A DNA stretch of 64,000 nucleotides from Bremia lactucae (Eukaryota > Oomycota > Peronosporomycetes > Peronosporales > Peronosporaceae): positions 40,564-104,563 of the forward strand of contig NW_027152195.1 of the NCBI RefSeq assembly GCF_004359215.1, given 5' to 3'. The first letter of the stretch is position 1, and each line of letters opens with the position of its first letter. The translations under genes and the position numbers were made by a program. Under the pieces are notes generated by a model. It searched no databases, had not been told where the DNA came from, and saw nothing but the letters and a program-made list of their open reading frames with translations. Positions 1 to 10,999 of this stretch are shown here, one piece after another.

Positions 1-832
1 GATGACGAACTAGCTTGAGCCTGTCTCAAGCTAAAGTCCTCCTGTTCCGCAACGGATATTGCTTCTTCAAGCGTATCCAGTTCCAAGCGGAACAGGTGGG
101 TCTTTACGGGACCATCCGTAAGACCTTGCATGAACACCGTAATCAACGTGTGTTCATGAACTGGGTTGTTTGTGATACAACTCGCTAAGAGTCGTATGTG
201 CTGGGCATAAGCGTGAACATTACGCTTGCCTTGCTTGAGTTTCAGAAGCTCTGATCGAGCTCTGAACTCAGCCCTAGGCAGTTCAAACGTCTATTTGAGC
301 CGGGCTTTAAAAGCCTCAAGCGACCCAAAGACGTATGGGTCGCGCAAGGTCTGTGCCCAAGTTTTGGCATGACCTGCCAATTTTGACTGAGCAAATGCGA
401 CTTGCATTTGCTCGTCGAAGATGTGACGAGCCCTTATGGCATCGTCCAACTCGACAAACCATCTTAAGAGGGAGTCTTCTTCGACTCCCCTATACTTAGA
501 GATGTCAACCTTTAAGGTTTCGGGACGACGCGTGTACTCATCCCAGGTACAGGGATCTGTACCTGCTGTAACCTCAACAGTTATGCCTGTTGAGAGCCTT
601 GCTGATTAAGCAAGGATACCTTCTCCTTCGCTTCGTCACGTTCATATTGTATAAACTTGGCGATGGCTGAATGGAGGGCATCTTTGTCCAATCCGGACAG
701 CATGGCCAAGATGGCATCGTTCCCTACGGTTAAACTCATTCGTTCGACCGCACTCCTTCCTGTGTAACTTGGAAAGAATTAGCTATCACGCAAAACTTTA
801 TGCGTATTTCCATAATCATCTAGGACGTTCAT
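1..832 (-). pseudogene. gag: Gag of family-1 Gypsy element C1 (runs off the left edge)
   Basis: Gag is the capsid-like structural protein of the retroelement. Read on the minus strand, the frame opens at an ATG at 832 (MNVLDDYGNTHKVLRDS) and is cut by a stop almost at once. The same protein then continues with VGNDAILAML and the box DSLLRWFVELDDAIRA, as in the better copies at 46880-47640 and 59285-60050. It lies just inside its own LTR (883-1336). The nucleocapsid part and pol are outside the window. The early stop and small indels make it a pseudogene. The assignment rests on similarity to the other copies in this window. Confidence 0.8.
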
Positions 833-860
833 GTCAGATAATGGAACTGTGGTGCTTGGA

Positions 861-882
861 CGGACTACAAAGTGCTACCAGG
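861..882 (-). other. Primer-binding site of C1
   Basis: Directly inside the LTR the minus strand reads CCTGGTAGCAC followed by TTTGTAGTCCG. The same CCTGGTAGCAC block follows the 5' LTRs at 1770, 9222, 43440 and 59233, so it is the likely tRNA primer site. The tRNA was not identified. Confidence 0.65.
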
Positions 883-1336
883 TGTAACGAGGCACTACTG
901 ACTTGTAATGCTTCAGTACAATTCCACTTCGGACTGCCTCAGTGCGATTGGTGCCTCACGTCACTTCACGTACACTAGTACTTGCAGAGGAAGACTCTTT
1001 AAAACACTTGCTTTAAAGAGGGTTAACTAAAAACTGTATTAATATTATAAAGTTCCTCTGTTCTATCTATTTAATACTAACTTCCTGTTTAATACTAACT
1101 TAATTGTAAAATATAACAAACATGTAAAAGAGTCGTATCTGTCTCTCTCTTTGCGCGCATCCAGCGCTGACTGGATCGCGGAGAAAGAAGATATATTGGT
1201 CTATATCTACTAATAGATAAGCTTTTGGAATATTACCATGTAAAGTAATATTCTTCAAACACTATCTACCCTTTAGATAATATATTTATTATTAACATTT
1301 AGGTGTTAATTCCAGTTAACGATACGCCCCGTTACA
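883..1336 (-). repeat. LTR, family 1 (5' LTR of C1)
   Basis: On the minus strand it begins TGTAACGGGGCG and ends with GTTACA-like inverted termini next to the primer site. It aligns with the LTR copies at 46466-46829, 53438-53866 and 58586-59233, sharing the stretch around CTGGA-CGCG-CAAAGAGAGAG. Its right end abuts the 5'-truncated LTR of element A, so C1 probably inserted into that LTR. Confidence 0.8.
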
Positions 1337-1770
1337 TTATAGGTAAAATACCCTTTTGACCTATTCTAAAATAGTTAACTACTTAAATCCCTTTTAAGTG
1401 TGGTTTTAAAGGTGGTGGCCGCCAGATATAAATCTGGCGGCCGAAATCTATTTTTGAACTAGCTAGGGTAAGGTTTTGGAATAAATAATTAAATCGGGTG
1501 CAATTCCCTTTTTGATCGTGAAGCGTCTAGTGCCTTCCTAAGGCTTGCGCATTAATCGGTGAGAGACAGAAGCCTTTCTAAGGTATACACTCTCGGGCAC
1601 TAGTTGCCACTTGGTGTTTCTAACCCCTGGATCCCTTGAACTAGTATTCATTAAGCTTTAATAGCTTGTACGACTCCCTGAGTTGTTAATCCCATTAGTT
1701 CTATAGAACCAGAGACTCTCTGAGTCTAGAAGTCTTCCTCTGACTTTAGGAGTGAGGTAGCTCCGCTACA
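1337..1770 (+). repeat. 5' LTR of element A, truncated at its start
   Basis: Aligns with 8381-8814: GGTAAAATACCC near the left end, the inverted pair around GGCCGCCAGATATAAATCTGG, the GCCTTCCTAAGGCTTGCGCA block, and the end CTCCGCTACA. The first ~51 bp present in the 3' copy (8330-8380) are missing at the junction with C1. Confidence 0.8.
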
Positions 1771-1793
1771 CCTGGTAGCACTTGTAGTCAATC
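1771..1793 (+). other. Primer-binding site of element A
   Basis: CCTGGTAGCACTTGTAGTC directly follows the LTR end CTACA, the same block as in the other Gypsy elements here. Confidence 0.65.
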
Positions 1794-1832
1794 TCCGCCT
1801 GAGTATTTAACAGCGAACTAAGCCTTCACTGT

Positions 1833-2890
1833 TATGGAAGAGGTTACAGAACTTTCAGAGGCGCAACGCGCAGTATATGACAAACTTAACACTTTTTTGG
1901 GCTTGAACATGTAGAGTTCATTTTATTCCAGGGACCAGAGGTCCTGCATGCGAGGCTTGAAGCCTTCATGCGGTACGAAACCTCCCTGATCGGTCAGGTA
2001 CAGGACCACTTAGCGGCATCTATGCCAATCCGGTACATCTCTGTACCTGACTCAGAGCCGAGGGCTCGCCCTCTAACTGTAAATGTGAAGAGATTTGAAA
2101 CAAAAGAGGGAGAAAATCTCCTTTCCGATTAAGCAGATGATAATGTCCATTGATTCCGCCTTGTTCTTAACAGAACGGCAAAAGGTGGCTATGGCCATGT
2201 CCAAACTTGGAGGTAGAACCATGGAGTGGGCAATATCGTGCAGCACGTCCATAGACGACGCTTTCCCTCATGGGATTCGCTGAAACAGCAAATGACCAGC
2301 ATGTTTGCACCGCCTGATCAGGCTTTTCGCATGCGAGCACGGTCCTAGCGACACAAAAGGGTAAACGAACCCTAGGGGACTATGTCCAGGAGTTGAGACT
2401 CTCATTGCACTTATGCATCAAGACCCGGTGCAAGAAGCAATTGTCGTAAGAGTTTTTATGGGGGGTCTCACGAGGGCGTTGCAAGGATGGAACTATTTCG
2501 ATCCCATCCTGCTACTTTCGAAGAGGCTACCATAGCCCTACGCGCTGAGTTCGACTTTAAGTTTGCTCATGGTAGCACGCTTGTTTGCCAAACAAGCTCA
2601 TCGATCACATGGGTACCGCCTAATAGACCGCAACCTATGGATCTAAGCCTCATTGGGGAAGAAGAGACACTTCAAGAAAAACAGAATAAGAACATATATA
2701 GATGTTATATTTGCGGAAGCACAAACATATACGTCCGGCCTGTCCCCTAAAGCTCGAAAGAGCACCAATTCCGACCTATACCAGTAATCTGGTACGGTGC
2801 GAAAAAACGTCGACACCCAGTAGGTGCGTGGCACCCTACTGGAGAAGACCTAGGCTCTGTTGAACCTCTAGGAGGTGAGAGTAAACAGGA
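1833..2890 (+). pseudogene. gag: Gag of element A
   Basis: Structural protein of the virus-like particle. The frame starts MEEVTELSEAQRAVYDKL and stops after about 26 codons. The rest is readable across shifted frames: [56 protein letters not shown]. It ends with a cysteine pair, CYICGS near 2700, left from the nucleocapsid zinc knuckle. The VQDHLAAS and VPD..RARPL boxes recur in element D (14700-14900), placing A and D in one family. Multiple stops and frameshifts are present. Confidence 0.75.
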
Positions 2891-2916
2891 CCTAGCCCCA
2901 ATTAGCTCGGTGCGTT

Positions 2917-3303
2917 ATGGCACGGCATGAGTGCAAGCCTGGCTTGTTGGTCGCTGAAGCGACTGTGAAGGGCTTTGATAAACCATGGTCAATTTTGAAT
3001 GACGCAGGAGCGTCTTGCAATTATGCTCGACGTCTTTCCCTTGGGGGAAGTCAACAATACGTTGAGGCGCTTAGAGCGCATGAAGGTGATACAATCACTG
3101 TTCTCTTAGCGACTTGGACTCGTGTCACTGTTCCCAAAGTTCCATTGAACTCAGGCATAAAGTTTCTGGACTTTGACAGTATTTAATGCTGTCTCGCCCT
3201 TGACTTGGATTCGAGATATGATCTCATCCTTGGTTTAACCTGTTAGAACACCATGAGCCATGGATCGATTGGAGGTCTAAGACTTAGGCGCCACGCGCAA
3301 TGT
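2917..3303 (+). pseudogene. pol: Retropepsin-like protease region of element A
   Basis: Aspartic protease that would cleave the Gag-Pol polyprotein. The best frame reads KPWSILNDAGASCNYARR, so the catalytic Asp of the D-S/A-G-A-S signature is preceded by a changed residue (IN for LI) and the loop is DAGAS. Farther on, after a frameshift, LDSRYDLILGL matches the flap-distal box that other copies show as FDVFLGLPWL. The 89-residue frame ends in a stop at about 3186. Confidence 0.65.
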
Positions 3304-4227
3304 TCCTAGCAAAAGTTTGGAAAGTCATGAAGCCACCTTTGCTAGGCAACAAAATGGCTATTGGCGCGGATCATTGAATGAGTCTGTCAGTGTTTTAGAC
3401 ATTGGCATGTCTGAGTAAATAAAGTCTAATGTTAAAAACATTAATTCTGAGCCCGACTCAGCAGAAATAAGTGGAACGGCACGTACTCCGTCGAGTGACA
3501 CTCGTTATAATAACGTTTCACTAAATGCTGAAATCATTGTAGGTTTAAGGCCGAGTTATCAATGGCCAACATCCCTGAGATACGTGGAGTGGCACGTCTA
3601 AGTCCACCGAGTGTGGTCGGCCGAGGTGGCACCATACTGAGGGTCAATAGTGACACTATTGGCGAATCGCGCCAGGGCAATTCGGGTCAAATCTTCTAAT
3701 GTACGTGAAACAACACGTAAACGGTCGCTGGACAAAGAAGTTGAGTTTCCTAACTCCTTGTCGGATGCCGAACTAGACACCATCTCTGGTATAGAACCAA
3801 TACAGGCTGGAAAATTTGGGGACGTGAATGTCCCGGCCTCTAAGAGGCGTTTTGTTTCGTTTCTTTTTAAAGACAGGGGAGACGCGAAGCGTTTATACCC
3901 TCACAAAGTGATACAATTGAGCAATTACATATGCTTCTAAATGGTGTAACCGGTATCATCGAGGGAGAAGTTAGCCTTGCGGAAATCCCTTCGTTGCATG
4001 CTCTTTTAGAGCTAGACGGAATGTCTATTTTTTAGTGCGGCCGAGCATCAAAGGCTAACGAGTTATCTGAGATGGTTGTCATTCGACAACCGATTGAGTT
4101 AAACTCATCGTCACTTCTGGACAAAGCTGTCCTGGATGACACAAAACGGCACTTAGTGCGCGGAGTGGGTCATCGATTCTTATAGATCCTACGGATCAAT
4201 TTAATTCCTTAATTAAGAACTTCCAAG
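3304..4227 (+). pseudogene. pol: Protease-RT linker of element A
   Basis: A degenerate pol region with no recognised domain. Short open stretches occur, the longest at 3650-3940. Near 4020-4200 the frame approaches the conserved lead-in to RT. The opposite-strand frame at 3598-3783 has no counterpart elsewhere and was treated as a shadow. Confidence 0.5.
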
Positions 4228-5580
4228 ATGTGGTATGTACCAATCCACCATCTGTTTTACCTCCGGATAGAGGTGTCTGTCATGAAACTGACTTGGCTCC
4301 TGAAGCCAAATACTGTGTCACACGATAGTGGCCTTTACCAAAGGAACAGCGTGGTGTCATTATACGATTTGTTCCGTGCTAAACACGAGGCTGGAATGGT
4401 ACGAGAGAGCAAGTCTCCCCATTTGACGCCGACATTTTGTGTCAAAAAGCCAAATGGTAAATGGCGCATTGTAAATGCTTATAATAAGCTTAATGCTGCC
4501 ACTATACCAGCAAGAAACCCTCATTCCTAGACAGGATGTTCTTCAGAACAATTGGGTGGGATGTACAATGTACAGTGCACTTGACGTAGTCGATGGTTAT
4601 TACTAACTGCTCATGCGAGCTAGCGATATCCCGCTTACGCGGTTAGCACCCCAAGCGGTATGCTATGGGAGTGGTTGGTTATACCACAAGGGTTTTCCAA
4701 CGCCCTGGCAATATTTAATCGTCTAGCGACGCAACTGTTACGCCCTCATCGAGGTTATGCACAGACTTATTTTGATGACATTTTTGTCTATAGTCGTGCG
4801 GGGCAGGGTCGGTCTGATGTAGAAAACCATTCAGACCATCTGCTAGCAGTGCTCGAGTGTATGTGAACAAATAAACTGTATGCCAATGCATCTAAATGCG
4901 TTTTTGGCGCAGAAGAAATTCCCTTTTAGGGTGCTTCATTGGGAAGCGAAGCCTTAGAGCGGATCCCGTTAAGGTTAAAGCTATAGTAGATTGGCCGGTT
5001 TCTAAAAACCAAAAGGATTTGCGTATGTGGTTGGGTCACGCCAATATATATATATAGCGATAATTACGCTAATATGGCTAGGACATTATCTAATCTCCTT
5101 AAAAAAAAGGATATAAAATAGTGCTGGACTAGCACAGAGCATAATGCTTTTCAAGCAATTAAGGATGGTCTTATCCATGCCCCGATTCTGGCACTGCCAA
5201 ATCCAAATTGACCTTTTAGGGTCGTCTGCGACGCATCGGATTTGCCATTGACAGTGCTCTGTTACAAACATATGCGAATGGGCGTGAACGTGTAATCGCG
5301 TTCAAGTCAAGACAGCTTAAAGAACTACTTAGTTCATGACAATGAATTCTTTGCTATGAAGTATGCTCTCGTCATATTCAGAGGTGATCTGCTCGGCTCT
5401 TAGCCGTTTATGATATATACAGATCACGTGTCATTCCGCACTGCGACTAAGTAGCCCCAATTCTCACGGAGAATGGCCCAATGGCTATCCTTTTTCGTCG
5501 AATACAGCTTCGAGGTGAATATAAGCCTAGCAAGCAGATGCTTTGGCTGATGCATTATCACGCAGGCCGAATTATGAGCT
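4228..5580 (+). pseudogene. pol: Reverse transcriptase and RNase H of element A
   Basis: Copies element RNA into DNA and removes the RNA strand. Readable RT boxes in order: GHVRESK-like EAGMVRESKSPHLTPTFCVK, KWRIVNAYNKLNAATIPA, LWEWLVIPQGFSNALAIFNR, and the catalytic YFDDIFVYSRA near 4770. After stops and frameshifts comes RNase H: PFRVVCDASDL near 5220, then YTDHVSFRTA and ARMAQWLSFFVEYSFEV toward 5510. A short TA run interrupts it near 5045. At least ten disruptions are visible, so it is inactive. Confidence 0.85.
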
Positions 5581-5699
5581 CTCTCATTTAACGACTATAA
5601 TGTCGCCTATTGCCGAATAATTCGTTCGGCTTGCGGTACGGATGAGTAGTGTGTAGGTCTGCTACGAGCTCCAAAGAGCACTGAATCGGGTTTTAAATT

Positions 5700-6960
5700 G
5701 TCGGCACGTTTGCGGCAAGGTTACATCGATTTTCTATAAAAACGACCTGTTGCTTTATTGCACGGACGCTGCGGCCTCCGCGCGTCGTTTTTCCTCATGA
5801 TGAGGATTTGAAGTACCGAATCCTCTATGAGGCCCACAATACTATCCTTGGTGGTCATCTCGGTAGAGAAACGATGTAAGCCAGATTTATTGGTGGCCTA
5901 AACTTTATAAATGGCTCAGCACATACGTTTGCACATGCGAAACTTGCCCAACGGGTTAAACCCTCGACGCATGCTGCTGTGCCACTGGCAAGTCTGCCCG
6001 TACCCATAGGGTATTAATAGTCCATTTGTATAGATTTTGTTTTCGGGTTACCGGAAGATTCGGCCGGTAGCTCTGGCATAGCAAAATGGTTCACTTAGCG
6101 GCTGTGCCGGGTAACATTGATGGTGAAGGTACAGCAAGGCTGTTAATCGATCGCGTGTTTCGACAACACGGTTTGCCAGTGGCAATTGTCTTTGATCGGG
6201 CCCCCCGTTTCACGGGTAAATTTCTGGAAATCAATTTTCCGAGTGGTTGGCACCAGATTGGACATGTCCACCGCGGACCATCCGTAGACCGATGGTCAAA
6301 CTGAACGTGTCAATCGCGTCATTGAAGACGTTTTAAGCAGCGTGCGTGCTCAGATACCAAAGCGCTGGAGCTCAATGCTCCCAATGGTGTAGTTTGCGTT
6401 AAATAACGCTGTACATGCCTCTACAGGCTATACTCCGTTCTATATAAACGGTCTTGCCCACCCACGCGTTCCATTAACGATACCACTGCGTAGTTCAGGG
6501 CTTGATGGGGGAGAATTAGCCGATAGGCATGCTGATAGGCTTGCTGTTATCAACCCTGTTACCGTTCGAAAACAAGTAAGCGAGTTTCTCGCGACGCGAT
6601 TTAGTGTCTTAAGACATGTAAGGGATACGATGGCTGATAGCCAAGACAAACAAAAAGTACAAGCAGATGCCAAAGGCAAAAGCTGTATTAATTCTTATAT
6701 GGTCGGAAACCGAGTTTTATTTAATGCTAAAAATCTACCTACCAGCTTGGTTTCCGCGGTCTTCAAGACCAAATTGCGCCCGCGCTTTATTGGACCATTC
6801 ACGGTCGTGGCCGAGAAGGGTTTAGCTTATACGCTATACCTTCTTAGCAAGCTGCGTACACACCCAGTGTTCTCCGTTGGCTTGCTTAAGCCATATTGGG
6901 ACCCTTCCCACGCGGACTTGAAGGCGCTTGCGCCGACAGGCAGTCATGTCGCAGATTGCT
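5700..6960 (+). pseudogene. pol: Integrase of element A
   Basis: Would join element cDNA into host DNA. The zinc-binding N-terminus reads YEAHNTILGGHLGRETM near 5825. The core follows with SICIDFVFGLPEDSAG near 6030 and FDRAPRFTGKFLE near 6190 (canonical D-R-D-P-x-F-T). The segment LDMSTADHP near 6265 is repeated as a patch in the LTR at 58920-59100. The C-terminal SH3-like part is VGNRVLFNAKNLP...RFIGPFTVV..HPVFSVGLLKPYW (6700-6900). Several stops and frameshifts. Confidence 0.8.
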
Positions 6961-7365
6961 GCATCCTCACCAGGATATCCAGCTGGCCCTCTAAACAAGG
7001 CTGCTGATGCTCCAACGTCAAAAGACGGTCCCGAACCACCTCAAAAGAGCTCTCAACCCGAGCAAGGACCTCACGAAGAAATTGCACCTTGTGTCGTAGA
7101 GCATCAAATGCTTCCGCCGAAATTTTCGGCCCCCTCCCGCATTGCTTGATGCGCGGGGGAATCTTCAGTTTCATGTGGAGAGACTTTTAAAGCGACGTCG
7201 TCGTAAGGGTCAATATCAGTATCTGGTGAAGTGGCTAGGATTTCCTCTTCTGGAAACTCTTGGGAGTTTGAGGTACCTCTTCGGCAAGATTGCCCGTACG
7301 CCGTTGACGTTTTTGAGCGCCAAGCTCAGGGTCAACTCGCGTCAAACGACGCTTCCCACCACTAG
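6961..7365 (+). pseudogene. pol: Pro-rich linker and chromodomain of element A
   Basis: A proline-rich linker follows the integrase C-terminus. A chromodomain comes next: FHVERLLKRRRRKGQYQYLV then KWLGFP near 7170-7245, continuing after a frameshift as WEFEVPLRQDCPYAVDVFE. Chromodomains direct chromovirus integration to particular chromatin. The sense frame ends near 7365. The opposite-strand frame at 6944-7174 mirrors the linker and was rejected as a gene. Confidence 0.8.
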
Positions 7366-7391
7366 ACGTGAGATTAGGTGGATCTATAGCC

Positions 7392-8217
7392 TCAGTGCGG
7401 CTTCGATCCATGATTGTACGGCCGACCGAAGCACTGAAAATATCGGCTAGACCTTTCTTCGTTTTGTGGCATAAATGCCAAACGTAACTGGCCTTTGGCC
7501 TTAAGCTTGGCTAAATCGAAGCGAAGCTTCCGCTCCAAACGAACATTAGTCACATCCGCAGACTCTCTAATATTCTAAATTTTGCGGAGGCGGCGGACCC
7601 GATGGACCCAGTTCTCAAATAAGATTTCGTTTTTACTTCTTGTTTCGTTTGGGAATAAAAAGATTGAAATTTCCCTCATTGAGGTCACCGAAGCCCCACC
7701 GGCTTGATCACGCAAGAGCGTCGGATACTGACTTCGCGTCATTACTTTGGCGTAATGTATCGCTCATGAAGAGCGTCACGAGAAGCGATCTCCTCCGGCA
7801 TCCTCACCGTGGAACCGGAGATCCAGATGGCCAAGTTGTGACCTGCGATCTCTTTGAGATGCTTTCCATACTTAACGGAATTAATCTGTAATTACTACGA
7901 GCTTTAGCTTTCGCTGTCTCTGCAGCTCGACGACGAGCTTGTTTCTCTATGAAAATTGCCCACTCTTACTCTTCATCGAGCGGATTCGTAATAATGTTGG
8001 ACTCAGAATCCTGTGTCCTGCTCAGTGCAGTTAGGAGATCAGCGGCACCATGTTCTGAGAACGGATTTAGGGCCCGCCGACGGTCATCCGGAGGAGAATG
8101 CGTGTAAGATCGACACTCTTGTTCCTTATCCTTTGATGGAGTGTGACGATCAAAGTCAACCATTACCTTATCGTCGAGGAAGGTGCTAAGAGTCTGTGAC
8201 TCACGCTTAATTTTCAT
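7392..8217 (-). pseudogene. Antisense frame of element A between chromodomain and 3' LTR
   Basis: Read opposite to gag-pol. It starts at an ATG at 8217, 113 bp from the 3' LTR, with MKIKRESQTLSTFLDDKVMV. It runs to PLDEE, a stop at about 7963, then EWAIFIEKQARRRAAETAKA followed by KARSNYR. Element D has the matching SSFLEDEEL...LDEELEQAI...CRAAAFAKAKA. Farther on, in other frames, lie MPEEIASRDALHERYITPK and a basic stretch LERKLRFDLAKLKAKGQLRL ending near 7392. Function unknown; I recognise no domain. One stop and at least two frameshifts. It could be chance, but the match to D argues against that. Confidence 0.6.
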
Positions 8218-8316
8218 GAAACAAAGGAAAGTAAAACGCAACCAAACGGTTAGCTGTTTATGTTTCAACCTCAAGGAGGAAATGAAGCGAATGTTGTCAC
8301 TCGGTGTCAGCAGTCT

Positions 8317-8329
8317 GATGGGGGTAGGG
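8317..8329 (+). other. Polypurine tract of element A
   Basis: GATGGGGGTAGGG lies immediately before the LTR start TGTAATGGGGC; it would prime plus-strand DNA synthesis. Confidence 0.7.
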
Positions 8330-8814
8330 TGTAATGGGGCACACATTTGGTTGGAGAACCGTTGTTGTGGTACTTTTTCTTTATGGGTAAAATACCCCTT
8401 ATCCTATTCGAAAATAGTTAATTACTTAAATCCCATGTATTATGGGTATCAAATGTGGTCGCCGCCAGATATAACTCTGACGGCCGAAATTTATTCTTAA
8501 ACTAGCTAGGGCTAGGTTTAAGATTAAATAATTATATAAAGTGCAGTTTCTCCTTTAATCTTGAAGCGTCTAGTGCCTTCCTAAGGCTTGCGCATTGATC
8601 CGAGAGAGACAGAAGCCTTTCTAAGGTATATACTCCCGGGCACTAGTTGCCACTTGGTTTTACTAACCCCTGGATCCTTTGAAATACGAATCATTAAGCT
8701 CTAATAGCTTGTGCGACTCCCTGAGTTGTTTAATGCATTAGATCTATTAAACTAAGAGACTCTCTGAGTCTGAAAGTCTTCCTCTGACTTCAGAAGTGAA
8801 GTAGCTCCGCTACA
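8330..8814 (+). repeat. 3' LTR of element A
   Basis: Starts TGTAATGG after the polypurine tract and ends CTCCGCTACA; aligns with 1337-1770. It defines the full length of this LTR family (~485 bp). Confidence 0.85.
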
Positions 8815-9222
8815 TTTTTAATTTTGACTTAAATAGATCCAATATTTTAAAATTAGGTAATATTGATGCAGTAGGACATTAGCTCTATCGATTGGTTGAT
8901 TTAAGTCTAAATCAACCCCGCCAATATGTATAAGACACGATTGTGCGGTGCGCAAGGAGGCGCCATACTTCGTTTGTGATTAAAATAATAAGTTCAGTGG
9001 TAGATAGAAGATCGTTAGATAGGAAACTAAATAAATTTATATAGCTTTACTTTTCCCTATTCTAATTCCTTGAATTACCTTTGGTAGCTAAAGCTCTTTA
9101 GCTACTTAGAAACGCTCCTCTGTGCCCTTGTGTACGTAAAGTTTCGAGGCACACTACCTACACTGTAATCAGTGTAAGGTTAACTTGTACTGATCAGTAC
9201 TAGTGAAAGGTGCCCCGTTAAG
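8815..9222 (+). repeat. LTR, family 2, truncated at its start by element A
   Basis: Aligns with the second part of the LTRs at 36600-37110 and 42933-43440: AATCAACCCCGCCAAT, GGTGCGCAAGGAGGCGCCAT, TAGATAGAAGATCGTTA and the end near GTGCCCCGTTAA. The first ~107 bp of the family are missing where element A abuts. Confidence 0.8.
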
Positions 9223-9735
9223 CCTGGTAGCACTTAGTAGTCCGCTCAGTGACCTACGCACGTTCCGTCCAACATGTACATGTCGGCTGAAAAAGTGGGA
9301 GCTTTCCAGCCTCTCGAAAGTTATCACGCCACGCGTGAAGGGTTACTCATTTGAGTGACCTTGAATGGAGAGCGATCGCACGAATGAGTTCGGTCGAAGG
9401 CGGGCCAGCCGTTGGCGCCACACGGTAAACTCCTAGAAGAGATGAACAGCATGCGGCCAAAGCCGAGTTCAACACGAACTCGACAGGGCTCAAGAGAAAG
9501 TAGCCTTGCTTCACCAGCAAGGCTTTCAACACACAGAGGTGTTGAGAGAACAGGGTGCTCAATAGATGGAACTGTTGAGGCAGCAGTATTTACATGCTGC
9601 TGGATGTGCCGATACTTCCGCGTCGACCCGAAAGCTTAAAGATCGAAATCTCCAAGTTAAAGGCAGTCGAAGGTGACTCCCTTTTGAGATGGTTCGTTAA
9701 ATTAGATGATGCCATAGAAGCACGTCGGGGTCATA
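9223..9735 (+). pseudogene. gag: Primer site and Gag fragment of a family-2 Gypsy element
   Basis: CCTGGTAGCACTTAGTAGTCCG follows the LTR. A shattered Gag comes next, ending with VPILPRRPESLKIEISKLKA and DSLLRWFVKLDDAIEAR (9600-9730), which matches the family-1 Gag (LNIDISKY..DSLLGWFVELDDAIRAR). At about 9735 the plus-strand gag stops and minus-strand DNA of a different family begins. Confidence 0.7.
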
Positions 9736-10955
9736 GCCTCGTACTTGAGCGCTATAGACCAGCAGGGATGAGGTCCGAAATTTCGAGACCTTAGGGACTA
9801 TGCTACCCATTTATTCGACAACTGTGAACTTAGGGGTAACTTCAGAGTCCACGTCAGTAGGGCATCCCGCCCCTACTGCGCTTCCGCATTTCCCGACCTC
9901 TCCGTAGTCATGCAGAACTCATGCGTCTCGCACTCTGGCTCTCGCCATCGCCCTTTGGGGAAGGAGTCCTCTTGCTGGGCGTCTTCGCACCAGCAGGGAC
10001 CCTAACATAGCAGCGAGCCATTATTTGGCCGCGTCTACCGCATATAAACCGGACAATGTCTGCATTGCCCAACTCCATCGGAGTGGCATCTGACCACTCG
10101 GCCGACGGCTTTTACCAAGCTGTCGCTTAGGCACTGTTGAAGGATTGCTTCTCAACTAAGGCAATTTGGATTGCCTCTTCCATCGTCGACGGCACCTTTC
10201 AAAAAAGGGCCTGTCGCGATGGGCCATGCCGTAGTCCGTTCATAAACGTGGGCACCTTAATGTGCTTTGGAATCGGACTTACGGTTATTGACGCCGATAG
10301 TGACAGCCTCTCCTGCACCTACTCTTCCAGGGACCGCTTCGCCTGTCGCGCTACAAAGAAGCGCGTCTGAAGCAACACCTCGTTGTTCGGCGGCTGATAC
10401 ATGGCGCGAATCGTTGTCTTAAAAGATCAACCATGAAGGGAACGCCTTGAGGTCCACCGTAAGCGCCAGGTAAGCCCATTCTGAGGCCTTACCCCGCAGG
10501 TGCGATATGGCATAGGACACCATCCGGCTGTCGTCTCCTCGATGAGCTGCGCCACACCGCAATGCTCCACGACTAACAGCCAGTGAACAGTCGTGTGAGC
10601 TGCAGTTCCATCGAACTTGGGCGGGTCTATTCGAATGGGCCTCAGCTGATGCGGCCGGGGGAGAGCACCTCAACAGTCCTGTCGAGAGCCTCGCTCCGAG
10701 CTTGCTCACGCCTAACCCCATCCAGATCTGAGTGACAGACTCCGCCGCAGCATGGCTCTGTGCCTCGGACGCGGCTTTGCGCTGTCCGAGCACGAACGCC
10801 TCAAACTGCTCCAACTGAGCTAGATGTTGCTCAGGAGGACCGCCCAAGAGCCTGGCCAGGGCTTGTTCACCAAGTCCCTGCGCCAAGTGCTCAGCCAACT
10901 CCCGATAATGATCGGAGAGATGAAAAAAGAGCCCAATCAAAATTGAGGCTCATCT
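9736..10955 (-). pseudogene. gag: Gag of a family-G Gypsy element (G2)
   Basis: Read leftwards from about 10955. The best stretch is 10940-10419: ELAEHLAQGLGEQALARLLG, then DDSRMVSYAISHLRGKASEW and AYLALTVDLKAFPSWLIF. Element G has the same protein at 29860-28870 (DDSRMLSYAMSHLRGKASEW). It then continues with several stops to the start of the protease region, where it is cut at 9735. It sits just inside its own 5' LTR (11000-11493). Confidence 0.75.
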
Positions 10956-10977
10956 TCACCTACACGCTCAGAGATGG

Positions 10978-10999
10978 GGGCCGTGGGAGTGCTACCAAG
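10978..10999 (-). other. Primer-binding site of G2
   Basis: On the minus strand CTTGGTAGCACTCCCACGG follows the LTR end CCTACA, the family-G version of the shared primer block. Confidence 0.55.

Larger units (their letters stand above)
1337..8814 (+). mobile_element. Ty3/Gypsy chromovirus A, nearly full length, decayed
   Basis: The order on the plus strand is LTR (1337-1770), primer site, gag, protease, RT, RNase H, integrase, chromodomain, an antisense frame, polypurine tract and LTR (8330-8814). Every domain contains stops or frameshifts, so the element is dead. Its 5' LTR lacks the first ~51 bp, where C1 abuts. Its 3' end abuts the middle of a family-2 LTR (8815-9222), so A probably inserted into that LTR. 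The two LTRs align along their shared length but are clearly diverged, which means an old insertion. Confidence 0.85.

Noticed and set aside
6944..7174. Antisense coiled-coil-like frame opposite the integrase linker of element A (similar frames at 35005-35406 and 47987-48181)
   Set aside because: The sense strand has a readable integrase-chromodomain linker there (Pro/Ser/Glu-rich, with repeats such as HESDSHAESGD). Leu/Glu-rich heptads arise automatically as its complement, so these are treated as shadows and not joined to the antisense ORF.
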